A stretch of 64,000 nt of DNA, from contig OY755175.1 of the NCBI GenBank assembly GCA_963576735.1, positions 10,556,401 to 10,620,400 of the forward strand, given 5' to 3'. The translations under genes were made by a program, and so were the position numbers. The notes under the pieces were generated by a model that was given only the letters and a program-made list of their open reading frames with translations, had not been told where the DNA came from and made no database searches. Shown one piece after another: positions 11,221-24,412 of this stretch (position 1 is the stretch's first letter; each line of letters begins with the position of its first letter). The stretch is from Bedellia somnulentella. Its lineage: Eukaryota; Arthropoda; Insecta; Lepidoptera; Bedelliidae.

Positions 11221-13395
11221 ATTAACTACACAATCAAACTAACTCAGCATTGTACGATTGTTTGAGAAATAAAATCTATATCTGATTACTAAAATTCCGA
11301 ACCTTTTGACTATCTCTTGTTTGGAATAGTGTGTGCAATTATAAATAAGTATTAAGAAGGCTTGTTTTTCAACGGATACAACTTGAAAAGTTGTAGGTTG
11401 AATAGCTATCTAGGTTTCGGAATGTGCATTAAGAGCCACATTAAAAATAGGAATTAGTTCTTATTCATTCCGTAAAACAATGATTAGCCGTAACTTTTAA
11501 ATAGATTACTGGCTTGTAGTAAGAGAATCAGAAAACGTAACTACAATATGATGTTACATAAACTTGATATAATATTGTGTTTTCAAAATCGTTTATGAAG
11601 ACCGCAGATGCTACCGTCTCTGTAGCGTGCTCCTCAAATCTTCGCATTTAAATACAGAACACACAAAAAATATCGGTTTGCTTTTCTTTTTTAATAATGT
11701 TTTCTCTTTATATTTTACAGCTTTATAAAATATATATGTTTCATAATTGATAGTCAAGCTTAACTTTTCTGATGGTTCGTTGATTGTATTTCAAAGCAGT
11801 ATTTCGAAGCTCCGTTCATTATGTTGTTGTTGAAACTGTTGACGAAATAGTGTAAATGAAAATTATTTTATCTTGTACTGATGATATGCGTGGTATCTAT
11901 TGATTAGGTTCTTTAGGAGACGGGAATTGGCTGAGTGATGATGATGATGAGTTTCTAAAACTATGATATTAACCAATACATTTTTGAGGTGCGTAAAAAC
12001 TTTCGCTCGCACCCTTTCGTATTTCTATGAAGTTTCAATACTAACAGAAATAAACGTCATTAGTTGTCATTAATCATCGATTATATGTTTTCCGAGTCTA
12101 TGGAGCGCGAGTAACACGCAAACTTCGCATCCGCACCGCGACTCAAATATCGAATAGTAATTTGTGAAAGTTGATGATGCCAGCCCTGGTTACACATAAC
12201 GCCCCTTAGATATCACCAATTCTCAAATATCTATGTTTGTTCGTATTATTCCATGTCATGTTAGTAACAACCGGTTAAGGCAATTTTATAATCATATATG
12301 TTATTTAACAGTTTCAGTCGACTCAGTATTTCAGTATTCAGATTACTAGGTGTGTAAAAGGTACAATGTTGTTTATCAATATAATTTAGAAAAAAGATAG
12401 TGACATCAGTTATTTAATTTATGATTAATAATATTAATGCATTCAAAATACATTCAAATGGACTTGATTAATGGACTGACAATTTTAAAGCTGTTTCTCA
12501 ATTTACTTACCAAGTTGTAAAGCTTAATTAACGAATTAGTTCATCGGCTCAAGTTTATTTCAATTGGATACGACACTAACAACAACCTAATAATTGGCAT
12601 CAAAGCAAAGATACAAAACAATGATGCTTAATAAACCATTTGCATTTGCACAAATATTTCTTAATTCCGTCCACTTTTTACAATTTGGCGAGAACCTGAT
12701 CCATGCAAATTATTGGGATGGGGAAAAATATTTTCATTTCATTCAATATCTTAAATTTTTGACACAAAAAGGAAGGAAAGTGTAATCTTTTGTATTTTAA
12801 GGATCAGCTCATCCCTTGAACATTGATTATTATTTTTTTAGCAAGTCAATAGTCGTTATTGTTAATATTTGATGACTTGATGGATTTTCTTTCTCTGATG
12901 GATTATTTTTCAGTGTTAAATTGTAATTGAATTGAAAAGAAAATGTTATCATATTTGTTAAACAAAAAATATAATTTCCTGATTTCTCTATATCGCAGGT
13001 TGCAATTTTTTCGGGATTATTTGGTAAAATACCCAATTGACGTTATATCTATATAAAACCCGGTCAATAATAAAAAGTTTCAATAGTTTACAGTGCGCAT
13101 CTAGCAGACAGATTTGACTATAATTATTCCGACAGGTCCCAAAACACCTAATTTATGAATCGGTGTAAAATTTCTGTTTTCCACTGTTAAGGAAAGGAAC
13201 CCATTAAACTGCTTGCTTTAGTCAGATTGATTGTGGCCAGTATAACATAACTATATTGCTGCGAACCTTAATTTAGTGCGATTTTTACGAATGTATACTA
13301 TAAGCTTTGTTTTATATTTTAAATATTGGACCAAAGTGTACTCCTCCTTGAGCGCTAATGTTGTAAATAAATAAGTAGTTAAAAAGAATATTTCG
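11221..13395. other. Non-coding stretch, no gene seen
   Basis: AT-rich sequence with no recognised repeat or exon. A patch at about 12040-12200 is somewhat richer in CG and could be a conserved non-coding block. Confidence 0.4.
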
Positions 13396-13553
13396 TAATA
13401 AATAGAGAATAAATGAAGGAAAGAAAAATTTCGACACAGGCGTATACCCGAGGTCGCGGGTTCGATTCCTGCCTGTGTCGAAATGTTTCTTTCCTTTATT
13501 TATTCTCTATTTATTAGTAATAATCCCCACATGAGGTTTTCATGAACAAAAAC
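13396..13553 (+). repeat. Family T tRNA-like repeat, palindromic copy
   Basis: The right side (13441-13553) matches the second half of the tRNA-like repeat at 13718: GTATACCCGAGGTCGCGGG, the B-box GGTTCGATTCC, CCTGTGTCG, and the tail to GAACAAAAA. The left side is not the missing tRNA 5' half. Bases 13396-13441 are instead the reverse complement of 13471-13516, 46 bp with two mismatches, so the T-arm sits in the loop of a long hairpin. Confidence 0.85.
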
Positions 13554-13717
13554 ATTCGTATTATGTGATAGTTAGGCGTTCTCAACATTTGCATTCTATC
13601 TGAAAAGGTAGACAAGTGGCCTTCCGAATTTGTAAAAAATTCGGAGGTAGGAAACGCAAACACTATTGAAAAGTATAAAGAAACAAAGTATAGAAGAATT
13701 TCGCGCTGGCAGCCATT

Positions 13718-13790
13718 GACACGGTAGCTCAATTGGCAGAGCGACGGGGGCGTATACCCGAGGTCGCGGGTTCGATTCCCGCCTGTGTCG
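13718..13790 (+). pseudogene. tRNA-like head of family T repeat
   Basis: The 73 nt fold as a tRNA-like cloverleaf. The acceptor stem GACACGG/CTGTGTC is 7 bp with one G-U, the D-stem is GCTC/GAGC, and the T-arm is GCGGG-TTCGATT-CCCGC. Pol III box A (TAGCTCAATTGG) and box B (GGTTCGATTCC) are intact. The anticodon arm is wrong: the canonical register mispairs, and the best stem CGGG/CCCG leaves an 8-nt loop GGCGTATA. Base 33 is G rather than T. It is therefore a tRNA-derived retroposon head, not a working tRNA gene. Confidence 0.7.
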
Positions 13791-13863
13791 AAATTTTTCT
13801 TTCCTTTATTTATTCTCTATTTATTAGTAATAATCCCCACATGAGGTTTTCATGAACAAAAAT
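13718..13863 (+). repeat. Family T tRNA-derived SINE-like unit
   Basis: The tRNA-like head is followed by a conserved tail of about 73 bp: TTTCTTTCCTTTATTTATTC, then TAATCCCCACATGAGG, then a small CATGA/TCATG hairpin and GAACAAAAA. The 3' half is nearly identical to 13441-13553, exactly 310 bp upstream, and the tail recurs at 1921. A tRNA head joined to a constant tail at dispersed sites is the structure of a SINE. Confidence 0.75.
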
Positions 13864-16800
13864 ATTCCTGTTATAATAATATTTCGCGTTATTTAAATAA
13901 CATATTCTCGTAAATGTAGGTATAGGATGTCTTATTGAACCGAGATAACCTACTTGAAAACTGTTTATTCTCAAAGCTCATACCAGTGTTAATTCTGAGT
14001 AAAGTCCGCAGGGTGTTTTTAACTTAAATCTTTTATGATGTATTCAAAGTGTCATCTCATCCGAAAACACCAAACTGACGAAAGCAAGTTAATGATGAAG
14101 TAAATTAGTAAGTAGTTTTGTGGTAAGAGCGAGTTATCTTAAGAGTGAGGGAGAAAGGGGTGTGGGGGTATTGGCGCCTCTACAACTCCTTTGGACCAAG
14201 AGCTAGAAAACAACCTGCTACTTTAGTTTACTACCGCACTCAATATAAGGGATGTATTGGTCCGAAACTAATTAGTTTTAAATCGAACTTAGCAAATCAA
14301 TTCCGTACCGATTGAAGTAACAAATGAAAGTGTACCTGGATCACAACTTTTGCGAAGGGTCGGACGATGACACTTAAATTGGATCCTCTATCAAATGATA
14401 TTTCGCATTCCAACCCTCACAATCAAAAACAGAAGTAATGTGCACACATTTCTAATAATTGATCGCTTTCATGCTCCTAAAACTAGTTACATTACGATAT
14501 AATAATTTAAATGAAAGGTATACAAAATGCCGATTATTATTTATATGTTCTTTCGGTTGATAATTTTCTTTTCAGTATGCCACTGATGCTGAGTAAGTTA
14601 GTATAAGGCATAAAATATATATACATCCCCTTTCTTTTACAAAGAATTTTAAGTTCGCCTTCGCCGCACATAAAAATGTAAGCCTTATTCTCTCATATGT
14701 TGGACTTGTCTAAAATCTTTTAAATTCACTGCAAAGTTAAAACTTGCCTCGTGTCAGAAAATAATAATACCACATTTTGACACTTTGTTTGGTTCAAGCA
14801 GGACGTTGCTAGGGAGCATATATCATTTCAAATTTAGCAGTTTCTTTCATTGTCGACGTTCAAGTTTATGTAGAAGACGTTCAAAACTTTTTTAATAAAA
14901 ACAATGTCGAGTTTTAATCTCAAAATGATAGCTGCATATTTAAAACAGAGTTTACGATAGAGCGGGTGGATTGAAAAAGTGAAATATTATTCAGAGCTCG
15001 ACTTAGCAAAACAACCAAGATAGACGTTGGAATTCACAGCGCTAAAGTTTCAAAGTGCTTAGATTTATTTGTTGGCGAATACGTGTTACGTTTGCTTTTT
15101 ACAAGTTTCAGTAAAAATTTAGTACTATATCCTAACTTTTCAATGTCGAGCTAAATGACTACTTATGAATAATTATTATCAGCTAAACGGTTTGGAATAT
15201 AAAATGAGATTAAGTGGCGAAAAAGTTCTTGCAAAACGAAAATCCTTAAGAAGTTTCTCAGGTTCCACTCCGAATCGTGGCTTCTTGTTTGACGTAACTC
15301 TGTTGACTTTGCTAATTAATCGTTTAGTATGCAGACAGGCGCAAGACTCCCTGTACAAACTGGTAAGTTAATTTCGCAAGTTATGAAAAATGTGCATTTT
15401 TGGCAGCAGTCGGCTATTTATCACCGGTGGCGAGCGATCTGGAGATAACTCTGCGACCCGGTGGCTTTTTGCGATCTTCGCTGGCAAAATCCTGACTGGC
15501 GCTACCATATGTGTCTGAAACCATTCTACTAAAATTCCTTAATAGCTAGCTACATTAAAACATCAGGCTTCCGAAGTCATTCCCTGATTAATAGCAATGT
15601 TATCGGATTTGATCATATTCATTTAACGTGGCCATCTCGAAATAAATCGACAGACCCTCCCGAACGGAAGGTGTAAATTAATTACGCTGATAGCTTTAGG
15701 TTATGAAAGTGCGCGGATGTTTTATTGCGATGATCCTTGTTATTAATTACTTTTCTTTATCTTTCGCTGAGCTAACCCGTTTATTTGTTTAATCTCTTCC
15801 CGGATTGCGTAACGAACATTTTTTATATTATTAATAATTGAGGTATCGATTTCTTAAAAGCTTGATAAACGATGTTTGCTCGTGTTAAGCAAAAATTGTA
15901 TTCTTTAAAAAAGTAGCCATTTTGGTGTTGTAATGGTCATGACAGATAAGAGAAGTGTTGTTTTAGAAGACGTGGCAGACAAACAATTTGAACAAACGCT
16001 CGGCGAGGCACAGCCGCTCCCGTCCGCTAACTACCCCGACCGTAAGATAAGGACTGGTGCCGAGCTGCAAGTGCTAAGTAAACTGCGCGTAAACGTTACT
16101 ACCACTCTCTTCACCCCCTACTTTCACAACTTTGTTCCATTTGTCTCATTATCGCGAGCTTTCGTTTGTACGCTTTCAAAGGTAATCTGATTAATAAAAC
16201 CACGAAACATTTTACATCAAGCAAAGTGGAGAATAAGCAGAAGTTACCTGATTCGTCTTGAAGTTATCGTTGAGCGAAATACTTTTCAAAACGAAACGAA
16301 CATAAACGAATAATTAAATAAACTACCACTACTAAAATCAAGCGTATTTTCTGAGTAACTTTTTTTGATTATTACCGTAAATATGTTTAATTTTGTAATG
16401 GCATTATGTTTTCAAATTAAGATTTTACTTCGGAGCTCTTAGTATTTTTCGTGTTAATAATCGTATCTTCACGTACGTGGGATTATATGTATAGTTTTAA
16501 AATATCTGCCAAAAATACATACAGGGAAGAATTGTCACTTTTTGAATATAATTAAATACATATTTTCATTCGCAAATTAATTTCGACATCTGCTCAAGAA
16601 TCTTGAAAACTCAAAAAAGAATTAATAGAATAACCTTGTTCTTTCCATTCTTACTATTTCCCATTGTCAGCGTAAAAGTAAATTAAAATCCACGATGCAA
16701 GGGTGTTTAGGTCACAAGGATAATAAGGAGTGAGTACTGAGCGGGCTGGCGTTAAGAGCGGAGGCAGCGGCGGTCGCCACGCACGGCAGTCCGATCACAG

Positions 16801-17073
16801 ACGCAGAACTTCGCGCGCGCTTATCACTTCGTCTAAATAAAGCTGGAAATATTACTGTAAAAACAGTGAAAACGTTATTCCTGTTGATGTGAAAAAGTGA
16901 AGTGAAGTGTTTCATGATATCGTTTGTTGATAATTGCACCATGCGGTAAACGCCGTCGGTGCCCATTATTTGGATATGGTGGATCCCTTGAAAATATTTT
17001 GGGTGTTGACTAATAGCACTTATTTAGGTATGATTTCATGACTTGTATTTTTTTTTAAGTTATTTAGTTTTTC
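13864..17073. other. Non-coding stretch with CG-rich patches
   Basis: No exon identified. Patches at 15390-15500, 15980-16110 and 16735-16820 are much richer in GC than the surroundings and may be conserved regulatory blocks. An ORF at 15165-15371 happens to end near a GTAAGT but has no family signature. Confidence 0.4.
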
Positions 17074-17172
17074 ACATACATACATACATACATATACTCA
17101 CGGCTATAAATCCTTAAAAGGGGTAGCCAGAGCTGAGAAATTATAAATACCTCAGCCACTTTTGGAAGTAGT
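17074..17172 (-). repeat. Family A repeat, copy 3 (short)
   Basis: The copy begins with five CATA units and ACTCACGGCTATAAATCC, followed by AAAAGGGGTAGCCAGAGCT and CCTCAGCCACTTTTGGAAGT, then stops. It is a strongly 5'-truncated minus-strand insertion that keeps only the 3' end with its stem-loop and tail. Confidence 0.8.
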
Positions 17173-19904
17173 TTTTTCGTTATTTGGATATTGAAATAAT
17201 AGGTTCAAAATGAAGCATGTAATTTTGTAGATGGTTACGAGAACTTATCTATACAGGAGCGCAAATAATTTTATTAAACATTTAAAACAACTATTACTGG
17301 TTTTGAATATAGGAATTAAATCATAATGTTTAATAAGAATTTCAAAAAAAGACGACCGTCAACGATGGAATCACTTAAAAATATACTCGTGCCTTACATA
17401 CATACTATTTCTGTTAACTTACTAGAAAGATAATAGAACAATTTTATATTTGTAACGTATAAACATGCTTCACAACTCTACAAAGTGATGCTAGTTAACG
17501 ATAGCACTTTTTATAGATACAGTAAGGGGCTGTTAGTAGTCGAGGTGCCGCTGACGTAAGAAACTCATGAAACACAGGGGCTGAAACTTTACCATTCAAG
17601 TCATGTAGGAATATTAACTCGTACAAATGAAAATGTTGACACAGTAACTCGGTACCTGCTCTAAAGATGTTAAGACATATCATTTACGAGCTGTTAAGCC
17701 TATTTTAGCTTGACGTACAATATTAACGGCCTCCTTTATTTTAGGGCTGGCTCGATTTAGCCACTGGTAGCTAAACTGCAATTGATATTTTTGATTGATC
17801 ATATGTAGGACTCGCGTCATAATATTTACTATAGTAATTATTTTAAATCTTTTAAAATATTGTTTTGAAAATCTACAAACAACAAAAATGATGAAAATGA
17901 ATATTATATTTGGTGAATATTATAGAAGAAACAATATAAAACGACAAATAGGGACTACAACTTACTCAAATTACGAGTAACAAGAAGATACCTTTGACAC
18001 CTCTTTTTTAAAATCTATGTCATCTCAATGAATAAAAGGACTGAAATATGTACTAATGTAAATGGACTAATGTATTAAATATACAAGTATAGGCCTATTT
18101 GCATTCGCTATAAGTGGTGACTTAGTATAGCATTACTCGATATATGCTTGCTTTATGGTAAGTAGCCTATAATATTTTTTTGTATGTATACCCAATCATC
18201 TTTTTTTAAAACTTTCAGATAATATGAATTTCCGTACAGATACTTCAAATACCTTTATAACTATTAAACTATTTGAAATCGCTTTTCTGGTTCGTAATAT
18301 AGAAACATTACGGTTTAATAAAATAAAATAAAATTTAATACTTCCTTTTTGCCAAGTAAGTACTGTGCCATGCATCATCAATAAAATTGACAATGTTTCA
18401 ATTCATTTTATCAACTTCTCGTGTTTCGGTAAAGTGCTGTTCATTAATTAATCGTTTTAAATTTCATTTTTAATCCTTGGCAATCGATATCATCCAAAGC
18501 TATTTACATTTTCCATCTGGAAGATTAACAACGACTCTACTGTTCATATTTGAATCAGCGAGCTTAATTTGAAGTTTCAACGGAATCCGGTATTACATTA
18601 TTAAGCAAACGTTTTTTGAAAAGTTCGAAATGAAAAACTATCGGCTTTCAGAGATTGATCAAACCTAGTTTTTGGAGTTGAAATTATATATATTTTGTAA
18701 AAACCCCTAATTTCTTAAAAGGTAACAAAAAGTTGAACACGATGTGTAAGCTGGAGCTTCAGAATCATATGATTGTTTTCCTCGCCTCCCTTTGCAAGAG
18801 GCTTAGACTGAGTAGAAACTAAAGTCATATTTCAAGATTCAATGTTTATCTGGTATCTCGGTGTTGGAAATTTTACCGCTAAAAAGTAGTTTTGTCTGTT
18901 GTATTAATCGGTTTTTATATCCTTAACTAGGCAAATAGGCGCTATAAGGTAATTTAACTTAATTAATAATTTCCGTTATTTCTCTAGTCGATTTTTTTTC
19001 AACTATCTATACAAAGTTTACTTTTTTGTTTGAATTAACTGGCTTGTCTTTAAAAGTGCGCCAAACTGGTGTTCCACATACTTGATCTAGAGATCTTACT
19101 TAATGTAAAGCACAAAGCAGTCTGTTCTGTTTCCTAGATAATGTGATACGTACATTTCAGGTAACAGTATATAATATGTTTTTAAAATATCTTGAAGTAA
19201 TTGCGGGACTGATTAACTCAAATTCCAAGTTTTTTTTTGTTTGTTTCAAGTGGAACCAGCTCATATCCGTTAACAGGTTTATTCCATTTAGTTGTTGTTT
19301 TGTTTGTCTCTTCGATGATGTTTGTCAACAGGCTGTATTTGCTTCGGTGGCTCGATTGTATTGATTAGCAGTAAACAGTCTGCAGTACATGTTGTTCATT
19401 GTAAAATATGTTAGTAGAGCACGCATACAAAGAATCCGACACATAGGTACCTACTATGGCAATTATCAGCCTTTGACTTATCTTTATATAACATCTTTCA
19501 ATATTAAATAAAGTATGTTGTAAAAACATTAAACATATAACTGGCCATGCCAAATATTCACAAGACACAATTTCAGATCTTTCCAAAATATCTCACGGCT
19601 TTGCACCAAAAGCGTACAAAAAGACCTTTTCAAACGTATTAGATATTGAGCTAAATTGTAGCAAGAATGTATATTATTTCCAAGAATTTTCGCTTATCTC
19701 ACTTTAGGTGGCAAAATGAATAAAACATATGCCTATAAGAGAGTTATGTTTAGTTGATGCTAATAAAAGCGAAAGAGATGTGAATCCGATTTTTATTGAA
19801 CATCTTATAAAAACATGGTGTAGTAAAATCATGGTAAAAGATCTTCAGGCCATCATTGAAAACTAAAAATCACAATTAAGAAATCACTACAGATTACTTT
19901 TCTT
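17173..19904. other. Non-coding stretch, no gene seen
   Basis: AT-rich throughout. No repeat shared with the rest of the window and no protein-like frame were noticed. Confidence 0.45.
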
Positions 19905-20150
19905 GCAACCGTGATAGCTCAGTGGGTAGAATACCGCTTATCGTGCAGACGATGACGCTTTTAATCCCGGGTCGGGCCTACACCAATTTGTCTTTTCTAA
20001 AGACATGTATGTGGTTAATTTGTCATGATTGTTCCCGGTGAGGCAAAACATCGTAAAAAAACCAACATGGCTGAGTAGTACTTAGTCATGTGACAGTGTA
20101 TTCGCTATAGGCCTGCCCCCTATCACGTGAGTACATTGTGTGTACAGTTT
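19905..20150 (+). repeat. tRNA-headed SINE (family S), 3' truncated
   Basis: The head starts AACCGTGATAGCTCAGTGGG and has a good box A (TAGCTCAGTGGG) but a decayed box B. The body carries CCGGGTCGGGCC, CACCAATTTGTCTTTT, GGTGAGGCAAAACATCGT, AACATGGCTGAG, CATGTGACAGTGTATTC and CCCCCTATCACGTGAGTAC, all found in the copies at 43.5 and 57.0 kb. The LINE-like 3' end present in those copies is missing here. Confidence 0.85.
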
Positions 20151-20299
20151 ATTTTACAACTGTCATATTTTACGCCTCACTTTCACAACTTAAACACCTT
20201 AAATTCCGTATAATAAGTAGCCTAACTCTAATAATGGATCATTTATACCTGTCTCGAAACGCCATCGCCCAGAAATAGTCCCATGCCATTCTTTGTTCA

Positions 20300-20410
20300 A
20301 TTCGTTGAGATAAGCAGATACTATCGATTACCTTTTTGTACAATCCTGGCAAACCTCTCGCACTTCGGTTACATTGTACAATATGTTCATGCATCTTTTA
20401 CTCTAGTCAC
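20300..20410 (-). repeat. Family B LINE 3'-end fragment
   Basis: On the plus strand this reads AAGCAGATACTATCGATTAC, then TTTGTACAATCCTGGCAAAC and CTCTCGCACTTCGGTTACAT. It parallels the coding 3' end at 50530-50610, which encodes the terminal residues of a LINE reverse transcriptase. The fragment is degraded, with no useful frame. Confidence 0.6.
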
Positions 20411-22449
20411 TTCGCAAACTTGCTTTTTTGAATGAGATAGATATCTAAATACATAAAATCCCTCGCACGACCCCAAGTTCTATATAAAACACACTACGAC
20501 ATACAAAATTAAGTTAAGTAGGTAAAATGAAATTTTCTTCTTTGTATTAGCCTATTGACCCAGTCACACATTCTCTACTTTTAAAGACATGAAACTTGTA
20601 ACTGTACTAAAATGACAATTTTTACCCCAACTGTAAAACGTCAAATTGTTTTTATGCTCTGTAACTTTTTGTTAGTTAATTTAGCTAAAGCTGTCGAAAT
20701 TCAGTAGGAGTATGAACGAAGTCATCTATTTTGCGGAATCCAAACCTTTTTCTAACCTCGTCGAAAGACTCATTACAAAAATTTATTAACGCCCCCGCCC
20801 TACCCTTAAGCTTTCCGTCTAAACGCTGTGAACCTACTTAATAAGGAAAAATACTTCAGATTTATTGAGGATATTTTCTGTCTAAAGTAAAAAAATGGGA
20901 TTACTTTTTTATCATCTGTTTCAATGCCTCGGGTCGGCAAAATACTCCTGTTTGAAATTATTGTGAAATCTCTCTGGTGTTTGCCTCAGAAATGTTGAGT
21001 GAATTGGTTTTGAAACATCGATGAAGCATTTATAAATAATAGATTATGATTTGGTATCGAAGTTTGCGTGCCCTCGCACCCTCATCGCCGCAACAGATTG
21101 CGTCGTGAAGTAATCAAATCGAACCTTGGTTTGAGAATTTGAGAGATTAATTAGCTGTTTCTACTTACTTTGCTCATCACGAGGAAACTTCGGATTCATA
21201 ATTTTGTAATTGCTTCTACCGTTATCGATTTGCCCTACCTACAGCTTACAAATGATTATAATGATTGTTGTTTTCATTTTTGTTTATTTGTGAGAAAAAA
21301 TCAGCAAATTCAAATCCCATAATTAGTTCTCCTTTCAACTTTTCAATTCATTCTTTCTTAATGTCATGAATATTGTTTTTTTTTGTTCATTATGTTTGCA
21401 AATAATTTGTGTTTTGATGTGCACCACAGAGTGTTTCTATTCTATTCTGTTTTAATATTGGAGCACAAATACGGTACGGTTATTTAACAATATATTTAAT
21501 CATTACAAACTGGGTGGGTGTATTAAGTTGACATGGTTATAAATATACCTTTAAACTTCACAAGATTTTTGAGAGTAAAAGGTACATATAATTTACAGCT
21601 GGTATCGTATTCGGAATTTCATTAAACACAAAATGTTTGAAGTACTCTCGTGGTGGTTAACTTTTGGACATGTCGGAAACAAGGGCCAAGGGGCTCTTGT
21701 TGCTGTCACAACTCTGTGTGCTCTCCTTACAGCCATTCCGCGGTAACTGTTCTTGATAGTTATTCAACCTGGATAGAAAGTAACTGCCGTAACTTTGCGA
21801 ACGGATACAAATCAAAACAAGCTAAATATTATGCTGATGTAAATAATATTGCTTTTTGAAACAGTAGAACGGAAAAACAGAGCGCAACGGTACTCGAGAC
21901 CAAGAAATGAACCTGATTTCATGGAAAATAGATGACTTTTTTATTGTGCTAAATAGGAAATAGATTGGGTTTGTTATATGAAACTGGGTCTGAAAGCTTT
22001 CAAAGCGATGCACCTGCGCTGCGCTGAATGTCAGTAATGGCGGTGCACGACTCTGAAATGAGACAATAATTCAATCCGCTCAAACTGGCAGGTGTTCGCA
22101 AATGTAATCGAGGCCGCTGTTCTCCAATCCGCACATTCTCTGTGTGACGCCTGACTCGTACTATACCTGATATCTGTGAACTATACGCGGTTTGATCCCG
22201 TGCCATTTCTGAAATAGGTGCCAATGCTATAAGTTTTACTTGTCATTATGTGACCCATCCTTATTTTGATTTTCAAGTGGATTAGATTTCTCAAACATAT
22301 TGTTATTAATTCCATATAACAATGTGTTGGTAATATCAGACCAAGGAGGAAACATTAAGATCAAATAGATAATGTTCTCACAAGTATATGCGTCTGAAGT
22401 TTGAAAAGTAAAACCGATGGAGCTCCATAGGTTTGCCATCTCTAACTCT
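20411..22449. other. Non-coding stretch, no gene seen
   Basis: Mostly AT-rich. A GC-richer block at about 22010-22210 has an open minus-strand frame but no motif I recognise. Confidence 0.4.
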
Positions 22450-22515
22450 CTCTCTCTGCCTATCCCAAAGGGAGCAATTGGATCCAAAAAGCACGTGTAT
22501 ATGTATGTATGTATG
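22450..22515 (+). repeat. Family B-like LINE 3' terminus
   Basis: CTCTGCCTATCCCAAAGGGA leads to GCACGTGTATATGTATGTAT and GTATGG. This matches the antisense of the LINE end at 50500-50550 (CTCTGCCTACCCCAATGGGA...GAGAATATGTATG), including the CCC/GGG stem-loop and the TATG tail. It is a very short plus-strand 3' end. Confidence 0.55.
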
Positions 22516-24412
22516 GCATTGTTAGAATGGCAAATGTGCATTTCCGTTATACCCGATTTGAAATAAAATATTTTTCTGTTTTTCTCTGTATGCTGCATTT
22601 TCTAGTCAAGCATGTTCAAACGAGAAGAATTTCGTTTTTCCTAGACATTAATATATATTCCGCTTCTGTGCCATGCAGGATTTGTCGACGTTTTATTTTC
22701 GTGTTTTTGAATATATGGTGATATTTTGTCTTGTTAAAATAATTACCCTTTGTTGTCAGACGTTTGTTCCTGGTTTGTTGTTTCTAAAGCCGATTGTCAA
22801 TAATAAAATGTGCACTGCACATAGCGTAGTATTTATGGTATATTAAAAGAAGTCCAAATTTATAACATATCATTTGAGCCCTTCGTTAAGTCCATATTTT
22901 TTGCCTTACTAATGGTACTAAACAGGATATTAATATAAAGATAATATTCCTTTTGTTACTATTCGTCCTTAATCTGGATAACTGGGCTTAATGGTTAACA
23001 TCGTATTATAATAATTCGTGATTTATAAACAACGGTTGCCGTTACCCTACATCACGCAGTGTCATAAACCACTATCATATGTCGAGGTGAAAAGAAAACT
23101 CATTTGGTACGTTGGAATGACAGGTGGCGTGATAACTCCCATGATATTGTTCGGCTCGTGTTTGCGTGGCGCTCACTACTTTGTTCAACACGATTCCGCC
23201 ACTCTCACCACTTATCAGTTTTGTGACTCGACTCACTGTGCGCGGAAAAATATTCCCCAGAGTGTTCTAACAATTTTACACCTGGAAAAAGCAAACTCTC
23301 AACTTGTTCAGTTAAAAACTTAACAGTTTTTAATAAAGTGCCAAACTTTTAAATTAGTTTACTGAAAGTTTGATACAATATTATTTCAATATCACTTTCT
23401 TAACTATTACATACAAATTCTCAGTCGGATTACGACAGCTGTTTTATATTAAAACGATACTTTCTGGAATTTATCAAACTTCAAATAGAGTAAATGTTTT
23501 ATTTATTTATGATCGGATTATATTTCTCACGGGAGTCTCGCTTTGCTGACTTGAAAAATTGCTAGTTTATAAATGGCATTGACACGTGAAATATATACAG
23601 GTAAAGGTACTGTATACATCAAACTCATTGATACTATCCCTGTTTACTGGTCCTTAACCTCTTCACGTCATACCTAATACGTTATTGCTATAACTGCTTA
23701 TAAAGACCAATCGATCAAAAGTAGTAAGAAAATGTATGTTGCATACTTACTAATCTCGTTCAGAGCCAATGAATCGCGTGTATTTATGAAGCTTTATGTA
23801 AGTGTGTCAAGTGCTCGTACCCGTCACACGCAGACGGTGATATTGCCAAACAGCATTAGGGTGGTGCTGCCGCTTGTTTGTTTTATAACACTTTTACATA
23901 GGTATAGTATATTGCTGAGGGTACATTTTACGAGTTGCAGCTGGCTACAAGTTTTTAATTAAGCAGCAACTTTTTTGCGGTAAGCGGTGATACGCGGCGC
24001 TCCGTACGTTGTATCAAATCCTCTTGTGTACCGTCAGCAAACTGCTTATACGCCATATACTTTGATACTAACGCGGGCGAAATTAATTGAGCGTTATGTT
24101 CGGTCGCCACAATGTGTGCTCAAGTGTCATATATAACTTTTTTGTCAGCGGCAGAGCGACAGTTGGGATTCCGTTATTTATCTGTTAAACCCACACGGGC
24201 TATGTAAACATAATTTACCAAACCAGGCTCGGCCAGCTTATTTTGTTGGTGAAAATCGTCACTTTGAACATTCCATGTTAATCCCGTCTCTATTTGCGTT
24301 ACGAAAACAACGGTCATAATATTATGTTTGATCTCTCCATGATTAAGCATTTTAATGAATACCTTCATAATATACTGGCTTGTAACTTTTTATTTCATCG
24401 AATTATATATTA
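22516..24412. other. Non-coding stretch, no gene seen
   Basis: No repeat or exon recognised. The 101-codon ORF at 23018-23323 lacks any family motif and is treated as chance. Confidence 0.4.

Noticed and set aside
13718..13790. Functional tRNA (possible Thr CGT anticodon)
   Set aside because: Base 33 is not T, the anticodon stem mispairs, and the unit is followed by a constant repeat tail.
15165..15371. Exon ending near a GTAAGT donor
   Set aside because: No domain, no convincing acceptor, and a single GTAAGT is expected by chance in 64 kb.
19905..19980. Functional tRNA gene
   Set aside because: Box A is good, but box B and the stems are degraded and the sequence continues into the SINE family S body.
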